Positions 12,313 to 25,356 of a stretch of DNA of 43,889 bases are shown piece after piece (position 1 is the first letter of the stretch; each line of letters begins with the position of its first letter). The position numbers and the translations under genes are program-made. The DNA comes from Priapulus caudatus (Eukaryota; Priapulida; Priapulimorpha; Priapulimorphida; Priapulidae). Location of the stretch: positions 573,032-616,920 of the forward strand of contig NW_014577062.1 in assembly GCF_000485595.1 (NCBI RefSeq), written 5' to 3'. Under the pieces are notes generated by a model. The model was not told the origin of the DNA, made no database searches, and was given only the letters and a program-made list of their open reading frames with translations.

Positions 12313-15300
12313 CGTACGTGCGTGCATGCGGGTGTGCGTGTGCGTGCGTGCGTGCGTGTGTGTGTATATACATGCGCATACGAAGTGTTTGATAAATGTT
12401 ATTGTAGTCGTACTAATCACAAACGAAACCATGATTGGCGGGTGGGTCTACTTAAGAAGCACATACGGGAAGAAAATGATGTTCATGCTTATACGTAGTT
12501 TATACTGATGTAGCCGCAATGATTTACTTGCGTATGACTCACATGGTCTAGGTGCATCGTTGCTATCAACCTATGCGTTTTGCGTCTAGTCGTACGTATT
12601 GTATATTCTGTAGGTGTTATTCTAACATGTGCTTCTGCCGTCTATACCCGTCTGTATACTGACTCTGCTTTGTACACGTGCGTGTGTTTGTGTGTGTTTC
12701 TATATACAACGCTCTAACTTCTCACGTATTTCTATACATGTCTAGCTGTTTCACCGCGTGTTTCATAACGAACTACTCGTTGCATTCTTGGGCCAAATTT
12801 TTATATGAATCAAAATTGTAAAAAGAAAAAAGCGTTACCTATATATCACAATATAAATAGTCTATATTAGCCATAGATATGATAGAGTTCGAACAGACTA
12901 TTACGTGTTAGGCGCACATAGGACTGTGTATATGCTTCTGTACTACCGTATGCTCTTGTACATGCCTGCTAGATGGCTCCGCGTGAAAAATGTGAGCAAT
13001 ATAAAGGCCACCAAACGTATCCCTGTTTTAATGCTTAAAGAATCACGGCGAGTTGCCCCTGATCAAATATAACGCCTTCCGAATATCTGGAGTGCTTCTT
13101 TGTCATCAATTGAATAATCAATAGACTCGAAATAATATCTGCGGTGCTGTGTGAGAGACGCACATAGGAGGAGGTATCTGTAGAGGACACATCGACGTCT
13201 ACTGTTATCAGGTCACAGGGAGCCTTAAACACGCGCCGACATTGGCATGAATAGAAGCATATGGGCGTGCACGTGTATACGAGTAGTAGTCATACATATA
13301 CATCAGGAGTAGATAATAGGGAATTCCCTATTATCTACTCCTGATATACATGTATACAAGAGCTAATAATATTATCTAAAAGCTAAAAGCTAAGGTATTA
13401 TTAGCTCTTGATGTATAGCACTTTAAACATTATGCACATATCAAGTAGTGAAAGCCGTTTTGTGCACTCGCTTGCTCACACCGCCGTTTATTGGTGTGGC
13501 TAAGATAGCAATGATATCTCGCCCTCGGAGGTCAGTTTACTATGACTTTATGTATGTATTGGCAGAACAATTTCATCAACATTGGCTTCTTGCGGTTATT
13601 TCGAGCCGCTCGCCTCATCAAGTTGTTAAGGCAAGGTTACACGATCCGAATTTTGCTCTGGACCTTCATACAATCATTCAAGGTAAAGTCACTTCACTTC
13701 TATTGATTTCTTTTCTATTTGCTAGGAAGCTAATAAGTTTCCGTGTGTTGTGGTTTTTGTGTCGACTTATAAGTGAAGCTATAATTGAGAAAATAATTGA
13801 CAACAATATAGACCCGAAAGCAACAAAGAGAAGGCAACCCGATTCTTTCATCACATACACCAAAATACTGGGGCCCGTTTTCAGAAACATCGTAATGTTG
13901 AGACTAATGTTAAGACTAATTTTGTAATGACAACGGACCCCTAGAATCTAACTGCAAAAACAACTATTCGTTCAATTTCTTGATACCAGGTTTCCATCTC
14001 TATCGAGGTTTTATCGACAATTAAGATGATGTCGATATGTCACTCGAGGTTTGGTGTGTTCTGGATTAATAATCATGCTCTTAAACTTGAATGATACCAA
14101 CGCTGCGCATAAGAGTGCTAATTAAGTTTCTTATATCCCGTAGGCGCTGCCGTACGTGTGTCTTCTCATCGGAATGCTGTTCTTCATCTACGCTGTCATC
14201 GGCATGCAGGTGCGTTACATGATCACCTGGTCACCTGGAACAGTCGTGACGCGACGCCTGGTGGCAACCTCACGCAGCTTCCATAGTCGGCACGATACCG
14301 TGTTTACGTCTTGTTTAGTCACTGATGTTTACTAGGCGGTTGAATGTATGCGCCAGTGTTTTGTCGGTGGGGTGTTACCTAAATATAATGCATACGCGCC
14401 ACATGTAGGAAACGAAGGCGGAAAACCACGGAGCGGGCTAGCGAGATTGTTGTGCATTGCATTGCCCGTACATCCACGCATGCCTGTTTCTGCTCAGCTG
14501 GTATCTGCAACGACAGAGCAGTTGAATTCTAAAGTTAACCCCAACTAATAACCTAAACATAACCACAAATATAACCCTCTCACTATCCCCACGTAGAATC
14601 TCGACGCGCTGCTAGTTATGCTGCTAGCTCAGTGTCTATGCGTAACTAACTTGCTAACATGCGTGTGCGTGTGCCTAGGTGTTCGGGAACATAAAGCTTG
14701 ACCCTGACTCTGCGATTAACCGCCACAACAATTTTCAACTATTTCTCAGCGGACTGCTTCTCTTGTTCAGGTATGCGAGCTGTTACACATATTATGTGTT
14801 TCCTCTGCGGAACTAGGTCCGCGACGTACGACTGTTGCCATGCGAGATGTGGTTAACGTTAGACTAGAGAATGACGCGACTGACGTTCACGCTAGATATT
14901 ACCAGGAGTTTATAATAATAGATATTATATTATTATATCTATAATATTATTATTAGTTAATATTAACTTAATTAAATTAATAATTAATTATTATTAATAA
15001 TAATAATATATTATTATTATCTTTGATTATTATAACATCTATTATTATTCACTCCTGATATTACCTAATTACTAACAATCAACGCGCCTATTGCTAACAT
15101 TATTAATTATGTATCTAACTATTTTAGCTGCCGGCGTTAAAGATATTTAAGTGCGATCCCACTTCACATATACAGCCTACACAAGCCTGATATTTTGATA
15201 TCTGTATTGCTATAATATATTTTACTAGCTAATTTCTTTTAATTTTCCGCAAAATAAAAAGTATATTAAATTTTGCTTCAGCTTTGCGCTGACTAATATT

Positions 15301-18300
15301 GAGTTTCTACAGAGCATTTAGGAAGGTCTCTGTCTAGTGAATACACAGAAGAAAGTCACTGACTAATACTCATATCTCCGCAGGTGCGCGACTGGCGAAA
15401 ATTGGCAGTTGATCATGCTGTCGTGTGCAAGTGGCGCCCCCTGTGACCCAGATTCAGGCCTCCCTGATGGTTCCTGCGGCTCTCAGATTTCATACTTTTA
15501 TTTCTGCACATTTATATTCTTCTGTTCGTTTCTAGTAAGTTATGGATATATTTTAATTTAAAATTACCTGCACACGTTATATGCATTAACGTCACTACGC
15601 ACGCGCATTAAAATGTATAATGTTAGGACGTAGTGTCACATTGTATTTTCAAACTTATTATCATATCAAATTAATCAGCGGAAGATTCATTATGCGCTAG
15701 GCATCGTTCAGGTGTCGTTTGCTATGCACGGAAACATATTGAATAGCTTACACGCAATTCCTTACCAGATGTTAAACCTATTTGTGGCTGTCATCATGGA
15801 TAACTTCGACTACTTGACGAGAGATTCCTCCATCTTGGGTCCACATCACCTGGACGAATACATCCGGTGCTGGGCTGAAATCGATCCAGCTGCAAAGTTT
15901 GTGCTTTCTTACTAGATGGAAGACGTTACTCTATCGCCATGCAAAACACAGCTGATTATCTTAATGATAATAATAATAATAAATATAGATATAATAATAA
16001 TAATAGTAACAACAATTTTTATATTACTCGGAGAGAATGCACATTTTTGATGAATAAGAATTATGATAGATATAAATATAGATATAATAATAATAATAAT
16101 ATTAATAATAATAATAATACTAATATTGTAGCAAACGAACAATCGACGCATACAACGCATGGTTTGTAGTTAGTTGAAACCAATACAATTCTCTCCAATC
16201 ACCACGCGTATTGTTTATTAACAGCTACCTATGTGAAATTGCATTCTTACTCTACATGGAGGAATTTTTATATGTTTACAGAGGGAGAATTCACTACACA
16301 GATATGTACGAGATGTTAAGAAACATGGCGCCGCCTGTTGGGTTTGGACGAAAGTGCCCATATAAACTTGCATACAAGGTAAGCAGTGATCTGGGCTTAT
16401 ATCATGCCTAAACTCTTCCTGGGCCAATGCAGTTCCTAACGGTTCGTGAATTTACCCTATTTTCAATATGGTCAAATGCTTGGTGATTAAGAAGAGTGCT
16501 GGATCATTGAGGGTCATCACCTTAGTTTCAATACAGTGCTACCTTGATTATAGCAAATGATGTGACCGTCGGTTTATTATGCAGATATTGCGAGGTATAT
16601 AAGTGAATGTAGTGAGTGACTGACAGTTTAACATAGTTAAAGAGTAAAACAATGAACGAGTCACCTTTGCTCGTATTTTATTCGCGTTCAAATGCCACCA
16701 AAATGTCTAGTTTTGCAGGTAACTAGTGAAATTAGCAACAACATTGCTTACTGATCTAGACTAAACTTGCTTATTCTCCTGTATAATTTTCTGAGCCCCC
16801 TTGTCCGGCATGATTTTTTTTTCTCTTTCTATAACACGCAGCCGCGCAATTACCGGCTTGTCGAGTTGACCCGAGATAAACCGTTGCTGTTCAACTGTTC
16901 CGCGACTTTTCTCCAGCGTTCTATATGGGACGCTTAACGCCTCGCTGTTTCTCACTGCAGAGGTTGATCAGGATGAACATGCCCATTGCCGAGGATAACA
17001 CGGTGCAGTTTACAACCACACTTTTCGCTCTCATCCGCGAATCTCTTGGCATCAAGATGCGCAACGGTGAGCGGCCCTCGAAGTGCTTAAGTGCTCTTAG
17101 CCTCCTCGCGTCCAATGTGAATAACACGTGTGCGTGCATGCGTGAGTACTTGTGAGTGCCTGTGCGTGCACCTATCTGCGCACATATGCACCTTACCACA
17201 CCATGACTTGTGAAAACCTGCGAGTAGTGTGATTGAGGTAATTAGTAATAACCGAATAATGATGAGTGCATGACTATGTTTCTTGTACATGGTAACGAAT
17301 ACAACGGAAAATACAATTGCATATAATACAACAGCAATAAAATAATAAAAATAAATAATAAATAAAATAGTAAATAGTGACGATCTTGCTTGTCCTTTCT
17401 AGCGGACGAGATGGACCAAGCAGACGAAGAGCTAAGACAAGTGATTAGATTAATGTGGGCGTATCAGTGCAAGAAGAGCAACCTGGTGGGCAAACTCGTG
17501 CCAAACAACGCTGGTAATGTCACCCCTCTAAAATGCATTGTGAACATATTCCACGATACGGTCTATACAATATACTATATATATATAATACTATATACTA
17601 TACTGTCTATATAATATATATATATATTATTATATATAGGTTCTTAATATATATATTACTATATATTATGTGTGGTGTGTGTGATGCTGTGCAGTGGGCA
17701 GGGTGCTGTGCGTCGCGTGCGTGTGTGTGCATGTGTGGTGCGTGTGCGGGCGTCTGTGGTGTGTGTGCGCGCGCGTGTTGTGTGTTGTGTGTGTCGTGGC
17801 TGCGTGTGCGTGCGTGCGATGTAATTGTGCGTACGTACGCGCGTCGTTGCGCTGCATTGTGTGCGTGCGTGCTTGCGTGTGGGTTGCGCGTGAGTTGGTG
17901 GGGCTGTGTGTATTTTATGCGTTCGGTGTGTGTTTGGGCGTCTCGTGTTGCGCATGTGTGTGTCATGCGTGTGTATTGTGTGTTATGCTGTGCGTTGTGT
18001 GTGTGCTTGCGGCGTGTGTTGCCGATGCGTGTGTGGTGGTGGAGTTGCTGTGTTATGTGTTGCGCCGTGTGTGTGTCGTGCGCGATGTGTGCTCGGCATA
18101 CCGTGTGTGTGCGCGCGTGTGTGCGTATGTGTGTTATGTGCGTGCCGTGCATGTGTGTGTGTGTGTGAGTGTGTGGTTTGTGTGCGTTGTGCGCGCGCTT
18201 GTGTGTGTCTGTTGGTGTGTGCGCGCTGCGGTGTGTGTGTGCGTGCGTGTGTGTGTCGTGCTCGGTGGCACGCCATGTGGTGTGTGTGTGTGTGTTTGTG

Positions 18301-21300
18301 GTGTGTGTGGTGTGGTGTGGTTGGGCGTGTGTTGTGTGTGGTCCGGCTGTGCAGCGTGTGCGGTGCGTGTGTGTGCTGTGTGTGTGTCTTGTGTGTGTGT
18401 GTGTGTGAGTTGTGTGTTGTGTGTGTGTGCTGGTGTGTGTGTGTGAGTGAATGTGTGTTGATGTGATGAATAGATGATAGAGAAAGACTGAGATGATTAA
18501 GATGATAAGTGAAATGTGAGTGTGTGTGGTGTGCTGTGTGTTTAAAGGTGTGTGGCCTGTGTGTGGGTCAGTGTGGTGTGTGCGCGCGGCTCGCTCGCGC
18601 GGGGCGCTCCGTTACATGCGAGCGTACTTGTGACGGCCTTTTGCTTAAGATCCCTTAATTATTATGTGAGATATTGTCACAAGTGTGATGGCTGCATGTG
18701 GTTTGCAGAGCTTGGAGAGGGTCAGCTGTCGGTGGGTAAAGTGTATGCAGGTCTGGTCATCCTTGAGAACTGGAGAGCTTATAAGGCGGCCATGGGAGCA
18801 GTGCAGGTGAGGCTCATGAAAACATTAGTGTATAGTGTCACCGCTACTTCTGCAGAGCATTGCAGTTATAATATGCCGTCACTCTAATGACAAACACAGA
18901 CGCCATCTTGACACACTGGTTTCTTCGTTCATAAATTGAATTCAATCGTTGTCTGTAAAGTTTTTATTTTTATTGTTTCCACACTTAAATATTTTGTTTG
19001 GTGCTTTAATCGGCCATTTTTTGTCAATATTTAACATAAGTATATCGGTTTTGAGTAGTTTTTGCCAATTATGTTTACTTAGACCCCTGTGATTCTCCTA
19101 CAAAACATTATTTGTTGTGTGATGACTTAATAGCGTATGATATTACCTATAATGCCCGTGGTGACCCGAATCGTCTTATATATTTGCATAAATAATATTC
19201 CTACAACAATATAAACAATATTGACAGACACCTTCCTAGACTGAGTATTTCTAGACGCCTGTGTTTGGCATCAACTGCGTTGATCATTTTTGTGCATTGT
19301 TGTGTTTCATGTGAGATGGTGTTTCAGCAAAGGTAATTTATTATCAACCAGTCTTTGCTAAGGCAGCTAACTTTTACTAAATATACTAAAACAACAGAGT
19401 TAACAGTAATTTTTATCCATTGTGTACCCACAGGAAAGCCCACATGAGGTCAGTACACGTGTGAGAGCATTCGGTTCGCCTTTCCTGTATATATCTATAT
19501 ATACTACACACACGCATATATACACATACGCACCGTTGCCGGTGAACCACTGCACTGTCCTGTCACTGTGTCGTGTCATTCACATGGAGCAGCATCATAC
19601 AAACTCGCTCATGTATCTCCCGAGGCTGACGCTTAGCTTATCGTCGCCGCCGCGAGTCCAATTCGTGCAACGCACCCTGGTGCGAGAGCAGAGCTATGAT
19701 GTATAATGCTGCAACAGATCGTGGATATTGCACTGTCTTCGTAGCACTCGTACTGGTTCGATATTCCGATAATTCCCTCCTATGATGTTGTCGTTTTCGT
19801 TTGTTTTTTGAGGGACGACTATGGATATATTCTTGCAAGTTCCCTGTCTGTTACACTGCGCAATGTCCTGACATTGCGCTGCGCAACTTAAGACAGGTTT
19901 CCTATACCGCACCGTGCAATCCTTCATCCGCACAATTTTAGCCAGTTTTTTTATTCTGCGTTCAGAAAGTTATGTTCTCTAACGACACCCTTAGTCTATT
20001 TGCTTGTTTTCGCCAACACATGGCTACGTGCATTTTGATTTATACAGAGTGTTATAAAATCTTGGTTCTGGAAACAATCAATTGTTGGCAAAATTATCGT
20101 TTCAATTGTAATTGTGTTTCTGTAGCATGAAACCTTTGATTACTTTTTGACTGCTGCATTTAGCCCCCAGCTTAAATTGTTGACCTGAAATGGTAAACAA
20201 TATACAAAGAAATTGCATAATAATTCCAGAACCAATTTATTACTAAATATTGCACGTTTTATGTGATTCAAAAATACAACACAGTAACCTCCAATGCATG
20301 CATCCTTAATACGATAGAAGGATAACAAATTGTGTTGCATTTTGTATTAAAAGTAGATACCTCTTCCAGTATGTAAAACACCTACTTGCTCTATATTTTC
20401 AATTTGGTTAAGGTTGGCTGGTTTAGGTACCTTGAAAGACAGGTTTTATCAATATTTAGTTTTAAAAAGCAATATCGCTGAATGATTCCTGGGTGACGCT
20501 CCTCTTCTTTCCTTTAAAATCTAAAACTTGTATATAATTATATAGTTTAGGTTTATAGATATTATCAATAGCATATATATATATATATATGCCATCACAG
20601 ATAATAATTCGTTGGAACAAAATAGTAGTGATCTGACAATGTACTTACTATCCACGTACGTACCTTGATTATACGATTGACGATTTCCTAGATGACTTCG
20701 TATATTTTCAAGCAACCCCACGCCCCTCACCCGCGTGTAAATACAAATAGTGCTGCCAATTTAATAAACGCACCTTGTGGCGGTTTTTGCCAATGCAATA
20801 CCATGGACGACGTATTCACGGGAATATATATAAATGCCTAAATAGCCCATTTTGTTGCGTAAACGATAGAATAATAGAAACTCTATTTGAAGTAAACAAA
20901 TTGCAAAGTAACAAAGCTATCTGGCAAAATATTCCTATCCACCAGCCTTAACGAGAATTTCGCATGTTTTTTTACTACACTTCTTGGCGAATCGAGTGTA
21001 TTTGTCGCGACGAGGGTGATATTACCCGACCCAGTCGAATTGAGTGTGGTACCTGAATGTGGTATATATGGTGTATACCTACTACACGTATTTAGGTGCT
21101 CGTATCTGTTTTACTAATCGTTACGTCCCATTCAATACGCCATTGTAACACGTGACGATGTGACACGATCAAGATGTCGCCGTGCTGTGATGTAGCTTTA
21201 CGTGCGCACCTTGTGCGCCTTTTGCATGCTATTCCACCGGGCATGACTCACACTTGCACGAACGTTAATTTGTGCAGTGCTATACTAGAACCATCATGGA

Positions 21301-24300
21301 GGCACTACGTGATTGAAGCTAGTGCCTCCATGTAGAAATGCTGGTAGCTAATAGCAAAAGGGTCTGTCTGGTTCGATGCGTGTTTGTTATAGGCAGCATC
21401 TAGCCTAAGCAGGAGAACCTTATCGTGTTGTGATGGCATCATCCACCTATGATGTCATCACACGTCATTCAATGACGTCATTGTTTTTACATCCTATTAG
21501 ATCGAGAACTATTGGACTGCAATGATAATAATTGGGAAAGATTTAAGCACAGGCTTTATAGCCGCTGACAACTAATTTCTGCTGGATGAATAAGGGAATG
21601 TCTTTTATTAATTTTTTGAGGAGGATTTCTGATATTGCTCTTGCGGTATGATAAATTCGTGTTTATTTCTGTATTGCGTAATGTACATTGCTCTCAACAG
21701 TTGATCTGTTTCTTGTGAAAGTTTTTCCAGTATATAAAATATGGAAGATAGTTGGAAAACGTGGCTTGCCTTTATTGCTACTTATTTATATATCAACGCT
21801 ACTAACCTGATAAATAGAGTAAATCAAATATATGTGGATTTTTTACTATTGAATAATAATCGTGCAAAAAATAACGCACATGTCTATTGTAAACACGTTA
21901 TATATTTTCACGTTGCTTCCATATTTTATTGTTTGTACCCAGTACTAACGCAGCTGTTGGAGATATTGTGTTGAAATTCGTTTTCTTCTATTATACTTGA
22001 TAACTGAAGCCAATACTACTAGCGCATGTATTCGCCGTAACTATACTTTCAAATGAGCATCCTTTCTATGTACTATCAGCCGTACCCAAGCCCTGTTTTG
22101 CTTCAAACTATAACATGTGATTTTTTGCCTGCAAGATCACTACTTATTGGATGAGGCTTGGATAGGGGGTCGATTCTGGTACTAACTTACCCTGCGCAAC
22201 AGTGCTCATCTTTTTGACAGGAATGTCCGGTCATTAAGTAATGCTGCGCAGCGTAGGCTGGTAGTCCTTTAGAAAGTGGCTGTCTGGATTTTACTGATCT
22301 AACGATATGATTTATTTTGCATTTCTCGTCTGTAGGAAAAAACTCCAGAGGTCAGTAACGAGATCCTGTTGAGTTTTATCCTGTTCGTTTTGTGCACGTT
22401 GCGCCATGACGCGAGAGTCAGGCATCACGTGGCGTTATTATCGGTGTTTATTTCGCTTCATTATCTAAATAATGTGTTCGTGTGCATGATCGCATCACCA
22501 CCGTTACGAATGCTGCAGTAATTAGTGTATAGCCCCTGTTTCGGAACAAACCAAAGGTTACGCCGCCGTAGCGTCGGGTAACTTGTAACCAACTCGACGA
22601 CTGCGTGGCGTTTTAGCAAAACGTTATCTGTTTACAGTGTTTTATTACAGCGATAGAATGCGTAGTTGTAAACACGGTGATCGTTGCCGTTGTGCTTCAC
22701 TAGTCGTTTTTGCACATAAATTGCAAGATAGTAGATAGTCTTCATTTGCGGTGTTTTGCCTTGCACCTGTATAAATTGTGGCGAACGATGGCCAGCTTTA
22801 GTAAGAGACGTTGATAAAAGAACAAGAGTGCTGGCGGGGAAATTGGTTCTATAGAAATATATACATATCATTTGTTAAAGCGCATTTATTCCATTTCGTT
22901 GTTTTTTTGCTAATAATAATTGGTGCAACCGCAGGACCTCGGCACTTATATTGATCACACAAGTGTAGGCGCATGCTGCTATTATATTGTCTAGCGAGGT
23001 CACTTCACTGGTGACCCGTGACCCTGTTTGGCTAAACGACACGTTGTTTATTCGCAACTTCGAACTGCAGGATAGATTCAGTAGAGCATCGTGCTGTTTT
23101 TTTTGTTACGAGCTCCCGCCTAGTATTTGGATCGTTATCTCTCATTTTTATTCATAACCTTTGGCATAATAACTTTTATTAATAATATTGAGCATCTTGT
23201 ATACTAGATAGCTTTGCTGTATAGGAAATAGTGGTTTGCTGCCAATCCTTCCATATATGATTAGGCATCGAACAAGCTGTAGTTAACGCTCATTGATTAT
23301 GAGATTACGTTGTCTAAGAGGCTGCATGCTATTCGCTTGTGTGATTACCGTTTCCATGGTGATATGTAGAGGTGCTTTTATATAACAAGAAATAATACAC
23401 GTTTATTACAGACAAAACGATTTAAATTGTTATTGCCACTCATTCGGGTGTTTTTGTACAATAAGAAAACGGTGCCATACATTATAATGCCTACCCTTGT
23501 TGAGAAGCGAGAAGTAAAAATTGTATTGTTGTAATGGTCCGAGGTGATAACAATTTTCAAAATACTCTTCCACAGCAAACCATTCAGTAACGCTTTCACT
23601 ATAGTCTATTTTAGAAGGGGACCGGGTTTTGCCAACATAAATGTTCTAACATTTGCATGCGTGTTCTGTTATTGTGTACTGTAGTGTACTGTACACGTCT
23701 GCACCACTGATATATTGGTTACTAGTCTGTCGTTTATACCAAGCCTCCTCAATTGTTTGCAGCGTCCACCATCTTTCTTTAAGCGCATATTGCGCGGAAC
23801 CGTCCGGACGCCATCGCACCGCTCCAATGCCAGCGAGTCAGATGAGGAGCATGGGGGCCACCGCTCGCGCTCTCACTCTCTGAAGGACGGCTCCAACCTC
23901 AGGTGGCTCGACATGTCCGCATAACATCGTCATCATAGCAGCCATATTTTCTCGCCACGCGGAAGCGCTTCCGCGAAATGTTCTGTTAAAAATAAAGCCC
24001 GATTGCCTGGCGAAGCTGATGTTTACTTTTAAAAATACACTGATTATGTTTGCCGGAAATAAATTCTGTGATTATGATAAGCTTGTCTGGCCACGAGGAT
24101 AACTAAAAATTCGCGGCGTTCATCGAATTATCACGTAAAAAGGGTGATTCGCGAGTTTACTGCATATATGCATTTCATCAACTATATACCATAAATATGT
24201 ATCAGTACAAAAGGATTCTAATCGTGTGCTGCTTACATGTGTGTGCGCTTTCGCGCGTGCGTGCGTGCGTGTGTGTGTTTGGAGGGATATGTGTGCACGT

Positions 24301-25303
24301 ACATGCGTGTGCCTGATCAATCTGCTAATTTATCTGTATATGAAGAGCTTATTTGCAAATATGCTTACATCCATTTTTCTTACATCCTGCTTAACGGACC
24401 CAACATAAATCACCTTTAGTTGCAAAACAGCTTGCATCCATGCTTTGACCAATGGAATGCAAGGAACTGTAAAAATAATTTAAATTGATAAACCACATGT
24501 ATCAAATAATTGTTTTTGTCGTTTTCTTCTAATTCTCCAAAATGGACGTAAGCAGTTTTGCAAATAAACTTCATATATATCTCTGTGCGCCCTATGTGAC
24601 GGTGCATGTTTTTCCGCGCAGCATTGATAAGCAGGAGAACGGTCAGCCGTGGAAGCGCTCGTTCAGCTTCCTCCGCCGCGTCAGCACGCGAAAGAGACAT
24701 CGTAAGGACAACTCACCGCACAACCCCGAGGAACACTATGGACAGGTAGGCGCGTGCCCATATCACGGTCCCGTGGTCAGCGGCCGTCAGCGACAGGTAT
24801 AACGTCTTGCGTGATGCTGAATCGCTCGTCCGGCAACAGCAGAACGGTGTAAATATCGAGCGTAATTTTGCGTACGTGAGATGACACATCACTCACGAGT
24901 GCGACGAATGAAAACATTGCCGTAATATTGCCCGTATCATCTCATGCGTGCAACACCCGCAGCTATATTTGTGATTAAAAACGTCTATGAGCCGACTATA
25001 GTTTAGTTTTCAATAGAATAAGCTTCATAATCTGTTTCTAATAAACTAATAATTAAAATCAATCTTATGTTAGTTATCGTCGTTATTGTATTAAGGCTAA
25101 AAATTATGCAAGTACCATAGACGCTCATTTGATAGTGGTTAGTTTTAGTCATCTTTATTATCTAGTACTTTTAGTGTGCGTTATCCTGGGTGATGCACCA
25201 TTCGTATACGTAGATAGCAGTAAAATAACTGATGTTTGGATAAGGCTAGACACGAAATACATGAATCTGAACGATGTTCGATAGTATGCCGTGTTATCAG
25301 AAC

Positions 25304-25356
<53 letters not shown>

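Larger units (their letters stand above)
10944..13565 (+). other. Intron 6
   Basis: 2.6 kb. Contains (TA)n(TG)n at 12254-12366, a perfect 44-bp palindrome at 13302-13345 and a second hairpin at 13357-13410. No other exon was recognised. Confidence 0.8.

Noticed and set aside
13868-13935. GGGCCCGTTTTCAGAAAC stretch ending ACGGACCCC, like a hAT/MITE terminus
   Set aside because: Only a weak inverse match (GGGGCC/GGACCCC) over a few bases and no clear duplication; too little to call an element.
15897-16960. Search for a second EF-hand exon like vertebrate 37a/37b
   Set aside because: Exon 12 has the expected 97 nt, but neither flanking intron holds a second GRIxYxDMYEML-like frame.
17335-17372. 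AATAAA strings before exon 14
   Set aside because: Part of an AATAA simple-sequence run directly upstream of an acceptor, with no stop-coupled context, so not read as polyadenylation signals.
17533-18466. Long overlapping open frames rich in Cys/Val (+) and His/Thr/Arg (-)
   Set aside because: They are translations of the GT-rich tract. All frames stay open because the sequence is low-complexity, and the region is an intron of the channel gene.
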